64,000 bases of DNA, from NCBI RefSeq assembly GCF_002742265.1, contig NZ_MDGL01000186.1, forward strand, positions 1 through 64,000, written 5' to 3'. This DNA is from Maribacter sp. 4G9. Its GTDB lineage: Bacteria > Bacteroidota > Bacteroidia > Flavobacteriales > Flavobacteriaceae. The notes below the pieces were generated by a model. That model was not told where the DNA came from. It did not search any database and saw only the letters and a program-made list of their open reading frames with translations. Numbering within the stretch: position 1 is the stretch's first letter; each line of letters starts with the position of its first letter. The translations under genes were made by a program, and so were the position numbers. Shown piece after piece: positions 16,481 through 24,982 of this stretch.

Positions 16481-17389
16481 CTAAGAGATTTGTTCGGAAT
16501 CTATCCGAGGTGTCTGCCCCCTTAAAACGCTATTATCATTAAAAAGTTGTGATTGGTCGATTCCTTTTGGCTTCAACCAGTGTTCCTCCTTCATTCGTCC
16601 GTTTTTGCTGAACGCGTCCAAGGCGTTTTGATAGCAGGTCTTCACAACATCTTCACGTGAAATACCTCTTTTCAGCATCAAGGAAGCTGTTTTGGGTACG
16701 GCCAATGGGTCACTTACGCCCCAATCTGCTGAGCTATCCACAATAATGTTGTCGCTACCAAACTTGCGTACCACTTCAACCATGCGTTCATTGCCCATTT
16801 TTGTTTTGGGATAAATGGTAAATGCAGCAATAAAGCCCCTATCCAGAACCTCTTTAACGGTTTCCTCGTTATTATGGTCAATTATGACATTGGCAGGGTC
16901 CAATCCGTGTTCCAAGCATACCTCCATACTCTTGATGGTACCGGCTTTCTTATCCCTATGCGGTGTATGTACCTGGACCGTCATATCCAATTCCTTGGCC
17001 AGATCCAACTGCATCCTAAAGTATTTGTCTTCGGCAGGGGTTTGGTCGTCATATCCAATTTCCCCAATGGCCACCACATTCTCTTTGTGTAGGTACAGGG
17101 GAAGTAGCTCCACAACCTGCTCCGCTAAAGCTTCATTGTTAGCCTCTTTTGAATTTAAACCAATCGTACAGTAGTGCTTTATACCAAACTGGCTTGCCCT
17201 AAAAGGCTCCCAACCCACCAGACTGCTGAAATAATCCTGAAAAGAACCCACCTGCGTCCTAGGTTGTCCCAACCAAAACGAGGGTTCTATTATGGCTACG
17301 ACTCCCGCTTGTTGCATGGCTTCATAATCATCTGTTGTTCTAGAGGACATGTGTACGTGCGGGTCAATAATCATCAATTTATCTTGCAT
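16481..17389 (-). CDS. eboB: EboB: TatD-like metal-dependent hydrolase, 302 aa
   Basis: Amidohydrolase-superfamily TIM barrel. DPHVHMSSRTTDDY near the N terminus carries the H-x-H metal motif; AIGEIGYDDQTPAE has the bridging Glu; VQVHTPHRDK gives the next His; VIIDHNNEETV and VDSSADWGVSDPLAVP give the last His and Asp ligands. TatD relatives are DNases, but EboB forms a separate branch of unknown substrate. The gene lies 6 bases after eboA and 1 base before eboC. Confidence 0.92.
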   Translation of the reverse strand: MQDKLMIIDPHVHMSSRTTDDYEAMQQAGVVAIIEPSFWLGQPRTQVGSFQDYFSSLVGWEPFRASQFGIKHYCTIGLNSKEANNEALAEQVVELLPLYLHKENVVAIGEIGYDDQTPAEDKYFRMQLDLAKELDMTVQVHTPHRDKKAGTIKSMEVCLEHGLDPANVIIDHNNEETVKEVLDRGFIAAFTIYPKTKMGNERMVEVVRKFGSDNIIVDSSADWGVSDPLAVPKTASLMLKRGISREDVVKTCYQNALDAFSKNGRMKEEHWLKPKGIDQSQLFNDNSVLRGQTPRIDSEQIS

Positions 17390-17395
17390 TTTCTT

Positions 17396-18244
17396 TTAAT
17401 TCTTTAAGTTATTCCAAGTTAGTGTTCCTTCTTCTATCTGCTGATTCAAGTCGGGTCTGCGATGCAGGATTTCCATGGCCTCGGCACTATCGGAATGATA
17501 ACAGCACAAGGCTCCCGCCCTATTCTCGATCAGGTCCCCACTTTCCAATAAGCGTTCCATATCCTTTAGCAAAATCGGATTCAGAAACCTTGCGACCGGG
17601 CGCCAGAACATGGGGTCTATCTTCCTGGAGGCCGCCCATCGTTCGTGGGCGTAATCTGAAATGATTCTGGCTAAATCCACATTGGCACGTTCGTCTACAG
17701 ACGGTATTTTCGAAAGATCTCTCTCCATAAACGCCGCCTTTAGGTACATCTGGTTCCATTGCTGGTCATTGAAGTACTTGGCCGGATAGGGGTTGTTCAA
17801 GGTAATGGCATCAAAAATGACCGATATATTTGTTCTAAGGGCTTCTACTGCCGTAAACTTGAACATTTCAGGATACGGCAAAAGGTCCAGAAACTTAAGA
17901 AAGGTCTCAAGTTCCGTAATATCAGCAACCTGAATGATATTGGCCACTTTGGACCCGTAGAAATCGGTATCGATTTCCATTACCTTCATAAGCAGGTAAA
18001 TCCTAGCTACCTCCAAAAGGTTCGCATCACGCTCGGTTAAAAAGTTCAATACTTCGTCATCCGCACTATCTATTTGTAATTTGGTGTTTTTCCCAAATTT
18101 TGCGGCCAATAAACTATAGGACATGAAAAAGTCACGTACGGATTTGTCCGCTTCCAGTTTTTGTGTTTTTTCAGTCAGCCATTCCAATGACCCTGGATCC
18201 GCTTGGGCCCCAAGCGCTTCCTTAATCCGTTCGCTTACCTGCAT
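17396..18244 (-). CDS. eboA: EboA domain protein, 282 aa
   Basis: First gene of the ebo operon. The largely helical protein contains blocks typical of EboA, such as LNNPYPAKYFNDQQWNQMYLKAAFM, ERDLSKIPSVDERAN and YAHERWAASRKIDPMFWRPVARFL, with no recognised catalytic motif. Its function is unknown. The start at 18244 (MQVSERIKEALG) is chosen because a TATTTTTG element at 18273-18280 would put transcription start near 18268, downstream of the alternative Met at 18295. It is divergent from miaE. Confidence 0.88.
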   Translation of the reverse strand: MQVSERIKEALGAQADPGSLEWLTEKTQKLEADKSVRDFFMSYSLLAAKFGKNTKLQIDSADDEVLNFLTERDANLLEVARIYLLMKVMEIDTDFYGSKVANIIQVADITELETFLKFLDLLPYPEMFKFTAVEALRTNISVIFDAITLNNPYPAKYFNDQQWNQMYLKAAFMERDLSKIPSVDERANVDLARIISDYAHERWAASRKIDPMFWRPVARFLNPILLKDMERLLESGDLIENRAGALCCYHSDSAEAMEILHRRPDLNQQIEEGTLTWNNLKN

Positions 18245-18272
18245 TATTTGTATAATCTTATTTCTCCTTTCC

Positions 18273-18280
18273 CAAAAATA
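18273..18280 (-). promoter_or_regulatory. -7 element TATTTTTG of the ebo operon
   Basis: TATTTTTG on the minus strand fits TAnnTTTG and would give a leader of about 24 bases to the eboA ATG at 18244. The nearest upstream TTG is 14 bases away, shorter than the usual 17-23 spacing. Confidence 0.55.
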
Positions 18281-18302
18281 ATTATTAAAACCCACAAAGC
18301 CC

Positions 18303-18310
18303 TATTTTTG
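18303..18310 (+). promoter_or_regulatory. -7 element TATTTTTG of miaE
   Basis: TATTTTTG on the plus strand fits the consensus and predicts a leader of about 25 bases to the ATG at 18340. Together with the element at 18273-18280 it forms a divergent promoter pair between eboA and miaE. Confidence 0.6.
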
Positions 18311-18339
18311 CATCGCAAACAAGGTTAATAAGCGTTAAA

Positions 18340-18924
18340 ATGATGTTAGGATTAAAATTGCCTACCGATCCAAGATGGGTAAATATCGTGGAAAAAAATA
18401 TTGATGAAATTTTGACGGACCATGCATATTGTGAACAAAAGGCCGCCAGTACGGCCATATCCTTGATCGTTTCCTTTCCGGAATATACAGAATTGGTCGA
18501 AGAAATGGTAGCATTATCCCGGGAAGAAATGGGGCACTTTAAAATGGTACACGACCTAATTTTGGAACGTGGGCAAAAACTAGGGAGGGATAGAAAGGAC
18601 GAATATGTTTTGGAACTGCTCAAATTTTTTCCAAAAGGTGGAAGCCGAACCACTCAATTGATACACCGTCTTTTGTATGCCGCCCTCATTGAGGCCCGAA
18701 GCTGTGAACGGTTTAGACTATTGTCCGAAGAACTACCCGATAAAAAATTGGCCGATTTCTATCACAAACTCATGATCAGCGAAGCAGGGCATTATACCAT
18801 GTTCCTAAAATTCGCCCGAAAATATGGCGACAGAAAAGAGGTGGACCAAAAATGGCAGGCCTTATTGGAATATGAAGCTGAAATCATGAAAAATCTCAGC
18901 AAATCAGAAAAGGTACATGGGTAA
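18340..18924 (+). CDS. miaE: tRNA-(ms2io6A) hydroxylase MiaE, 194 aa
   Basis: Non-haem diiron monooxygenase that hydroxylates the isopentenyl group of ms2i6A37 in tRNAs reading UNN codons. It is a four-helix ferritin-like protein with iron ligands in EQKAAS, SREEMGHFKM (E-x-x-H), EARSCER and ISEAGHYTM (E-x-x-H). The N-terminal LPTDPRWV and the length near 195 match the family. It is divergent from the ebo operon and ends 13 bases before the convergent ppk1. Confidence 0.93.
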   Translation: MMLGLKLPTDPRWVNIVEKNIDEILTDHAYCEQKAASTAISLIVSFPEYTELVEEMVALSREEMGHFKMVHDLILERGQKLGRDRKDEYVLELLKFFPKGGSRTTQLIHRLLYAALIEARSCERFRLLSEELPDKKLADFYHKLMISEAGHYTMFLKFARKYGDRKEVDQKWQALLEYEAEIMKNLSKSEKVHG

Positions 18925-18937
18925 ACCTCGCTATTGT

Positions 18938-21007
18938 TTACTTTTCCTTTAACTTTTTTACATAGTAATCGTAGGTTTCAAACTGTGAACGGTGTTTGGG
19001 TGTTCTAGACCTTCTATAAGCATTGTCTTGTTTCTCGGAAAAGACCCTGGCCTTTAAGTTGTCGCGCCAACAGATTTCAAAGGTATCCATCAATTCCTGT
19101 TTGATGTCCTCGTCATAAATGGGACAGCCTACTTCCACGCGATAATCCAGGTTTCTGGTCATCCAATCCGCTGAGGAAATGTAGACCTTTGGGTTGCCTG
19201 CATTGGCAAAGACGAAAAGTCGGGTATGTTCCAAAAACTTATCAACGATACTAATAGCCTCAATATTCTCGCTCATGCCCTTTACTCCAGGTACCAAACA
19301 GCAAATACCCCTAACGATTAACTGAATCTTGACCCCTGCCCTACTTGCTTCATACAGTTTATCCACCATTTCATAAGATGTAAAGCTGTTCATCTTTATT
19401 TTTATATAGGCTTCCTTACCCACAATGGCATTGGCAATTTCCTGTTCTATGAGCTTGTGAAATACTTTTTTGGTATAATGGGGCGATACTATTAGATGTT
19501 TATACTTGTTTATCTTATAGGTCGTTTCAAAGAAATCGAAGACCTTATTCAACTCCTTTAATATGGGCGGGTGGGAAGTAAACAATGTATAATCCGTATA
19601 TATTTTGGCGGTCGATTCATTAAAGTTACCAGTGCTTATAAATCCATATCGCTTGAGTCCCTCATCCTCTTCACGTTCAATCAAACATATTTTACTATGA
19701 ACTTTAAGACCAGGTACCCCAAATATTAGTTTAACCCCTTCGGCCTGTAATTGCTCCGCATACTCAATGTTGGCCTGCTCGTCAAACCTGGCCTGAAGTT
19801 CAATTTGAACCGTTACCTGTTTTCCGTTTTTCACGGCATTGATAAGTGATGCCGCCACTTGGGAGTTGTTGGCCAAGCGATAAACCGTTATCTTGATAGT
19901 CCGCACTTTTGGATCTAGGGCAGCTTCCCTCAAAAACTTAAGTATATAGGTAAATGTATGATAAGGTGAGTACTGTAAGTAATCCTTGTGGGTTATACTC
20001 TCCAAAATACTCCCTTCAATACTAAGTCCCTTTACGGGCAGAGGCCTAATTTTATCATACAATAAATCGTTCCTGTCCAAACTTGGAAACCCCATGTAAT
20101 CCCTTTTATTATGATACCTACCCCCTGGGATTACACTATCCGTATCCTCAATCTGCATTTTCTCCTTAAGGAATGCCAAAGTGTCCTTGGCAATACTTTT
20201 ATCGTACACAAAACGAACCGGGTCGCTTATTTTTCTATGCTCCACACTTAGGGAAATCTTTTCTATAAAGCTCTTACTAAGGTCATTGTCCATATCCAAC
20301 TCTGCATCCCTGGTTATCTTGATCATGTGCGCGGAAATGGATTCATATTCGAACATGGTAAAAATATTGCTCAGACAATATCTTATCAAATCATCCAGAA
20401 TAATGATGTAATTCTTATCACCTTCCTTGGGCAAAACCACAAAACGGTCTATCCCTTTGGGAATCTCTATAAGGGCAAAACGTTTTTCCTTTTTTACATT
20501 GACACCCTTGATTATCATTTTAACCGCCAAATAGGCAGCAGTGTCCTTTAGGGTAGGAAATCGTGTCAAGTCATTGAGTATGATGGTCATGAGCTGGGGA
20601 CTCACGTTTTGAAGAAAATATTCCTTAACAAATTCCTTTTGATTTTTGTTCAGTGCAGTTTCCCTTATGATAAAAATGTTTTCACGCTCCAGTTCCTCCT
20701 CTATTTGCTTTAGGATGACCAAACTTTTGCTCTGCTGACGGATTACGATTTCTGTAATCTCTTCCAGAAGGTCTTTAGCCTTTTCCCCTCCCAAAACACT
20801 CTTTCCGGTCTTTCCGGCTTCAACGATTCTTTTCACCGTTGCATACCTAACCTTGAAGAACTCGTCCAGATTATTTGAGAAAATACCTAGAAAACGTAGG
20901 CGCTCAATGAGCGGTACATTCTTATCCGCACTTTCCTGGAGTACGCGCTCGTTAAACCATAACCAACTTATCTCTCTATTAACGTACTGATTATTATATT
21001 TTACCAT
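18938..21007 (-). CDS. ppk1: Polyphosphate kinase 1, 689 aa
   Basis: Reversible synthesis of polyphosphate from ATP. The N-terminal YVNREISWLWFNERVLQE, the middle YSPYHTFTYILKFLREAALDPKV, and the phospholipase D-like HxK motifs LKVHSKICLIER (with the phosphorylated His) and IVSPHYTKK are all present, together with ISTGNFNESTAKIYTDYTLFT. Length is normal for PPK1 (about 690). The start overlaps the sixA stop by one base (TAATG), which indicates translational coupling with the phosphohistidine phosphatase. Confidence 0.96.
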   Translation of the reverse strand: MVKYNNQYVNREISWLWFNERVLQESADKNVPLIERLRFLGIFSNNLDEFFKVRYATVKRIVEAGKTGKSVLGGEKAKDLLEEITEIVIRQQSKSLVILKQIEEELERENIFIIRETALNKNQKEFVKEYFLQNVSPQLMTIILNDLTRFPTLKDTAAYLAVKMIIKGVNVKKEKRFALIEIPKGIDRFVVLPKEGDKNYIIILDDLIRYCLSNIFTMFEYESISAHMIKITRDAELDMDNDLSKSFIEKISLSVEHRKISDPVRFVYDKSIAKDTLAFLKEKMQIEDTDSVIPGGRYHNKRDYMGFPSLDRNDLLYDKIRPLPVKGLSIEGSILESITHKDYLQYSPYHTFTYILKFLREAALDPKVRTIKITVYRLANNSQVAASLINAVKNGKQVTVQIELQARFDEQANIEYAEQLQAEGVKLIFGVPGLKVHSKICLIEREEDEGLKRYGFISTGNFNESTAKIYTDYTLFTSHPPILKELNKVFDFFETTYKINKYKHLIVSPHYTKKVFHKLIEQEIANAIVGKEAYIKIKMNSFTSYEMVDKLYEASRAGVKIQLIVRGICCLVPGVKGMSENIEAISIVDKFLEHTRLFVFANAGNPKVYISSADWMTRNLDYRVEVGCPIYDEDIKQELMDTFEICWRDNLKARVFSEKQDNAYRRSRTPKHRSQFETYDYYVKKLKEK

Positions 21008-21492
21008 TATTTCAATTGCTTAGGGAAAATCGTTTCTATTGTTTTGCCTTGGGATATTTCCGCCCAAGAATCTTCTTTGAATTGTATGTGGACAAAACCA
21101 CTTGTGGGAACGTTTTCAATATAGGAATCTCCAAGGGAATTTACTAAATGGGTGAAGGCGTGATTGTGCCCAAAAATCATAATCGCATCTAGACTGTCAT
21201 CTGTTTTCTTGACAAAATCCATAACCTGATCTCCTGAAAAATCATATAAATCCGTAGAAATTTGAAACTTGGCCAACGGATATTTTAAGTTCCGCAAACA
21301 TATCATGGCCGTGTGCAATGCCCTGTTCGCTGGGCTTGAAAACACAAAGTCCGGTTTTATTTGTCCTTTTGATAGTTTACTTCCTACCAAATGTGCATCA
21401 TTTATTCCCCTTTGAGCGAGAGGTCTGTCCTGATCTCCAACATTGAGTTCCCAAGATGATTTTCCATGACGCATGAATAGTAAGTTCTTCAT
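21007..21492 (-). CDS. sixA: SixA-type phosphohistidine phosphatase (histidine phosphatase superfamily), 161 aa
   Basis: Small enzyme of the histidine phosphatase superfamily. The catalytic motif is LLFMRHGKSSW (RHG), followed by RPLAQRGINDA, FSSPANRALHTA and MIFGHNHAFTHLV with the second catalytic His. These match the SixA branch. The start at 21492 (MKNLLFMRHG) is preferred over a Met at 21537 because it lies 11 bases after the pdxH stop and matches the family N terminus. It is coupled by a one-base overlap to ppk1, whose enzyme works through a phosphohistidine; a functional link is possible but unproven. Confidence 0.88.
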   Translation of the reverse strand: MKNLLFMRHGKSSWELNVGDQDRPLAQRGINDAHLVGSKLSKGQIKPDFVFSSPANRALHTAMICLRNLKYPLAKFQISTDLYDFSGDQVMDFVKKTDDSLDAIMIFGHNHAFTHLVNSLGDSYIENVPTSGFVHIQFKEDSWAEISQGKTIETIFPKQLK

Positions 21493-21503
21493 TTTCTTTA
21501 TGC

Positions 21504-22151
21504 TTAAGGTGCTAGCCGTTCCATTTTCCAGTCCCAATCCTCTTGTAGTGTAAATAGGATCCTATCGTGCAATCTGTTTGGTCTACCTTGCCAAAACTCA
21601 ATGGATATGGGTTTCACTAGATAACCGCCCCAGTGATCGGGTCTGGGCACTTCCTTATTTTTATATTCTTCCTCGAGTTTTCTTAGCTCTTCTTCCAATT
21701 GATCCCTGGATGAAATAACACTACTTTGGTTGGAGACCAACGCCCCTAGCTGGCTTCCTTTTGGTCGGGATTCAAAATAACCGTCGGAAAGATTTTCGGC
21801 AACCTTCTCGGCCCTACCTTTTATGATAACTTGTCGTTCCATATTGGGCCAAAAAAAGGAAATACAAATGTTTGGGTTAGCAGCAATGGCCTTTCCCTTT
21901 TCACTTGTATAATTTGTATAGAATATAAAGCCCTCATGGTTAAAGCGCTTTAGCAATACCACCCGGCTTTTGGGAAAACCATCCAGACCAATCGTGGAAA
22001 CGGTCATGGCATTGGGCTCATCAACACCCTCGGAAGCCTCTACCTCATGAAACCATGTCTTGAATAGTTGCATGGGGTTATCAGAGATACAATCCTCCAT
22101 CAAGGCGCTTTTCTCATAAGATTTCCGATAGTTCCCTAAGTCTTTCTGCAT
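21504..22151 (-). CDS. pdxH: Pyridoxamine 5'-phosphate oxidase, 215 aa
   Basis: FMN enzyme that makes pyridoxal 5'-phosphate from PNP or PMP. N-terminal YRKSYEKSALMED, the FMN-binding SRVVLLKRFNHEGFIFYTNY, the phosphate-site region RQVIIKGRAEKV, and the C-terminal EFWQGRPNRLHDRILF are family signatures. Length is normal. It heads a three-gene unit pdxH-sixA-ppk1. A near-consensus GATCTTTG lies about 27 bases upstream. Confidence 0.95.
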   Translation of the reverse strand: MQKDLGNYRKSYEKSALMEDCISDNPMQLFKTWFHEVEASEGVDEPNAMTVSTIGLDGFPKSRVVLLKRFNHEGFIFYTNYTSEKGKAIAANPNICISFFWPNMERQVIIKGRAEKVAENLSDGYFESRPKGSQLGALVSNQSSVISSRDQLEEELRKLEEEYKNKEVPRPDHWGGYLVKPISIEFWQGRPNRLHDRILFTLQEDWDWKMERLAP

Positions 22152-22197
22152 ATTCTAATCTGAAAAAACAAGATACTCAAAGATCAATAAAAATAAC

Positions 22198-22232
22198 AAG
22201 ACCCCAAAAGCTTTAATCACCTTTGGGGTCTT
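22198..22232 (-). terminator. Intrinsic terminator after the 22253 lipoprotein gene
   Basis: An 11-bp inverted repeat (AAGACCCCAAA with TTTGGGGTCTT) separated by 13 bases and followed on the minus strand by a T-rich run. It closes the lipoprotein gene and separates it from pdxH. Confidence 0.75.
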
Positions 22233-22252
22233 ATTAAACAATTAAATTTAAC

Positions 22253-22753
22253 CTATTCAGCTCTTTTAAAACTCATTTGGGTCTGTACAGGTGCATCGGC
22301 AGGATATGAAATATAATACAAGGTCAATGTTTCGTTCTTTATGGAAAACCGATTCCCATAAGCTTCTCCATTTATTTGGATGGTCTCAGGCTTCGGCTTA
22401 AATCCTTTTTCCCAAGAAGTATTTTCAAAAACCCTCATGAAAACACTATCGTTGTTAACTTCAAAAGTTCCTTTATTCTCGGATTGCCCCATTAGTTTAT
22501 TTGGGTTCTCATCCTTAAAACCATAGTAATTCACTTTATAGGTGTAGGTTCCATCCAACTCGAAGGTATGCAAAGTCTCCACATCGAAATACCGATAATC
22601 CTCCCGTATACCGCCACTAGGTATTTCATCGATACGGTTCCAAGTCCCGATGATAGCACTACCTCGAAACTCCGCGGTTATTCCATCTTCTTTTTCACAA
22701 GAAATCGATGTAAACAATAGAAATATGAAAGTCAATAAAATGGTATTCTTCAT
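22253..22753 (-). CDS. Hypothetical lipoprotein, 166 aa
   Basis: The N terminus ILLTFIFLLFTSISCEKEDG is a lipoprotein signal with the lipobox Cys at 19. The mature part begins with a GTWNRIDEI segment and continues with alternating hydrophobic strands (FELDGTYTYKVNYYG, GTFEVNNDSVFMRVFE, RFSIKNETLTLYYISY), as in lipocalin-like small beta-barrels of Bacteroidota. No specific family or ligand is claimed. It appears to be transcribed alone and has its own terminator. Confidence 0.7.
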   Translation of the reverse strand: MKNTILLTFIFLLFTSISCEKEDGITAEFRGSAIIGTWNRIDEIPSGGIREDYRYFDVETLHTFELDGTYTYKVNYYGFKDENPNKLMGQSENKGTFEVNNDSVFMRVFENTSWEKGFKPKPETIQINGEAYGNRFSIKNETLTLYYISYPADAPVQTQMSFKRAE

Positions 22754-22804
22754 GCCAATATTTATAAGAAGATATTCCTATTAACCTTTGGTTGCGTGCA
22801 TGAT

Positions 22805-23713
22805 TTAAATAAACTCGAAAGATTTGCCATCATCTGCCAATTCCACCTGATCAAAAACCTGGAAAGCCTCTTCCTTAAAAGCTTCGATGGAGGTGTATCG
22901 GGTGGAATAATGCCCCAAAATCAATTTACCTACGGAAGCTTCCTTTGCTATTTTTGCCGCTTGTTTGGCCGTACTATGCTTTGTTTTTTTTGCCAAATCT
23001 GTTTCCGATTCCAAAAAAGTAGCCTCATGATATAAACAATCAACACCCTTGATTAGCGGAACAATATCAGGATTATAGGCCGTATCGCTACAGAAGGCGT
23101 ATGAAGTAGGTGCGGGAGGATCAAAAGTCAATGCTTTATTGGGAATGATTTCGCCTATTTCAGTAACGATATCCTTTCCCTTCTTAATGATGTTGTAATA
23201 GGCCCTATCAATTTCATAATACTTAACGGCCTCCACGTTCAACTTCCTTTCGCCCGGTTTTTCACTGAATAAAAATCCATTGGTATAGACCCTATGATCT
23301 AAAGGTATGGTACGAACGCATACGTTGGGATCCTCAAAAATAAGTTCGCTTTCAGCTGAAGTCAATTCATGAAAATGCAAGGGATAGTTGGTCCAGGAAT
23401 CCCCAAGTTTTAACAACAAGGTAATGGCCTCCTTAATTCCTTTGGGGCCATAAATGTTTAGTTTCTTTTCCCTTCCCAATAATCGGAACGTAGAAATCAA
23501 ACCAGGAAGTCCAAAGAAATGGTCTCCGTGCAAATGGGAAATAAATATGTGATTGATTCTTGAAAATTTTATCCCATGTCTGCGCAGCTGAACCTGGGTG
23601 CCTTCACCACAATCTATTAGAAACATATGGTTCTTGACCTCCAATACCTGAGAGGTTGGATTGGTCAATATTCTGGGCGTGGCGGCATAACAACCTAATA
23701 TGGTCAATTTCAA
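22805..23713 (-). CDS. rnz: Ribonuclease Z, 302 aa
   Basis: Metallo-beta-lactamase-fold endonuclease that matures tRNA 3' ends. FISHLHGDHFFGLPGL carries the H-x-H-x-D-H zinc motif; FCSDTAYNPDIVPL, LYHEATF and LILGHYSTRY supply the remaining ligands. Length is normal. The start is TTG (MKLTILGCYAATPRI), since the family begins with this strand and no nearby ATG fits. The TTGA overlap of 4 bases couples it to the small upstream gene. Confidence 0.94.
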   Translation of the reverse strand: MKLTILGCYAATPRILTNPTSQVLEVKNHMFLIDCGEGTQVQLRRHGIKFSRINHIFISHLHGDHFFGLPGLISTFRLLGREKKLNIYGPKGIKEAITLLLKLGDSWTNYPLHFHELTSAESELIFEDPNVCVRTIPLDHRVYTNGFLFSEKPGERKLNVEAVKYYEIDRAYYNIIKKGKDIVTEIGEIIPNKALTFDPPAPTSYAFCSDTAYNPDIVPLIKGVDCLYHEATFLESETDLAKKTKHSTAKQAAKIAKEASVGKLILGHYSTRYTSIEAFKEEAFQVFDQVELADDGKSFEFI

Positions 23714-24042
23714 AGCTCCAAATCCCTTTCTATCTCATCCATTTCAATTATATCCTTCGCCTCCTGTAAGGTTGGTGCGACAATGATTTCATCGGGGACC
23801 TCGTTATAGCTTACCTTATCCGTAACGATTACAAAGGATCTACCCGATTTTCGATGTTTATTGGAAATTTCCAAAAACTCCATAACATCCCCAGAAGTCA
23901 ATTTATCGAATGTAAATAGGTTGATTATGAGATTATCGTTTCTCACCTCCGAATATTTTTCATCCAGGTTTTTTAAAAAGATGGAAAGTGATTTTTTTTC
24001 CTGATATATTATGGTTGTAGTTCCGTCCTTATCAAAAATCAT
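23710..24042 (-). CDS. STAS-like small protein between pyrB and rnz, 110 aa
   Basis: A small acidic protein with the alternating strand-helix pattern of STAS/anti-anti-sigma-like domains: DNLIINLFTFDKLTSGDVMEFLEIS, then RSFVIVTDKV and a C-terminal helix TLQEAKDIIEMDEIE. A serine for phosphorylation is not obvious at the STAS site. In flavobacteria this protein is conserved beside rnz and sometimes labelled ribonuclease Z by proximity, which is not justified by its sequence. It lies 5 bases after pyrB and overlaps rnz by 4. Confidence 0.65.
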   Translation of the reverse strand: MIFDKDGTTTIIYQEKKSLSIFLKNLDEKYSEVRNDNLIINLFTFDKLTSGDVMEFLEISNKHRKSGRSFVIVTDKVSYNEVPDEIIVAPTLQEAKDIIEMDEIERDLEL

Positions 24043-24047
24043 AAAGC

Positions 24048-24977
24048 CTATTGTTTAATCTTTGAAGCTAACAAATAAATCACTGCCATACGCACCGCGA
24101 CTCCATTTTCTACTTGATTGAGTATGATAGACTGTTTGGAATCTGCCACATCGCTCGTTATTTCCACGCCGCGGTTGATAGGACCGGGATGCATGATAAC
24201 GATTTCCTTGTCCAAACTATCCAAGAGTCTTTTATTCACCCCAAACTGTTGTGTGTACTCCCGTGTCGTTGGAAAGTAGCTGATATCCAAACGTTCGTTT
24301 TGTATACGCAACATATTGGCTACATCGCACCATTCCAACGCCTTTCTCAAATCCATCTCCACCCCTACCCCTAAGGATTCCACATACTTGGGAATCAATG
24401 TTTTTGGACCGCAAACCTTCACGTTTGCCCCTTGAAGTTTCAACGCAAATATGTTGGAAAGTGCCACCCTTGAGTGCAAAATATCACCTACGATAACGAC
24501 GTTTTTGCCTGCTACATCCCCTAATTTCTCCCGAATGGAAAAAGAATCCAGCAAGGCCTGGGTGGGATGCTCATGAGCACCGTCACCGGCGTTTATGATC
24601 GATGCCTTTACATGTTTGGCCAAAAAGATACCTGCTCCGGGATTGGGATGCCTCATCACTACCATATCCACTTTCATGGATAAAATATTGTTTACAGTAT
24701 CGATAAGGGTTTCTCCTTTTTTAACCGAGGACTGACTTGCGGAAAAGTTGAGCACATCCGCAGAAAGCCTTTTTTCTGCAAGCTCGAAGGACAATTTCGT
24801 CCGGGTGCTATTTTCAAAAAATATATTGGCGATGGTGATGTCCCTGAGTGAAGGCACTTTTTTAATGGACCTGTTGATGACCTCCTTAAAATGATCCGCT
24901 GTTTCAAAAATGAGCTGAATATCCGACTCGTTCAAATATTTAATTCCTAGCAAGTGATTTACACTCAGTTCGCTCAT
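24048..24977 (-). CDS. pyrB: Aspartate carbamoyltransferase catalytic subunit, 309 aa
   Basis: Condenses carbamoyl phosphate and aspartate in pyrimidine synthesis. The carbamoyl-phosphate motif FFENSTRTKLSFELA (S-T-R-T) is present near residue 53, with the loop SSVKKGETL, the HPTQALLD segment, and HPGPINRGVEI near the C terminus. No PyrI regulatory subunit is adjacent, as is usual in organisms with PyrR control. The gene lies 5 bases after pyrR. Confidence 0.96.
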   Translation of the reverse strand: MSELSVNHLLGIKYLNESDIQLIFETADHFKEVINRSIKKVPSLRDITIANIFFENSTRTKLSFELAEKRLSADVLNFSASQSSVKKGETLIDTVNNILSMKVDMVVMRHPNPGAGIFLAKHVKASIINAGDGAHEHPTQALLDSFSIREKLGDVAGKNVVIVGDILHSRVALSNIFALKLQGANVKVCGPKTLIPKYVESLGVGVEMDLRKALEWCDVANMLRIQNERLDISYFPTTREYTQQFGVNKRLLDSLDKEIVIMHPGPINRGVEITSDVADSKQSIILNQVENGVAVRMAVIYLLASKIKQ

Positions 24978-24982
24978 TTTAA

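Noticed and set aside
23710-24042. Labelling the small gene as ribonuclease Z
   Set aside because: It has no metallo-beta-lactamase motif; the true rnz is the next gene.
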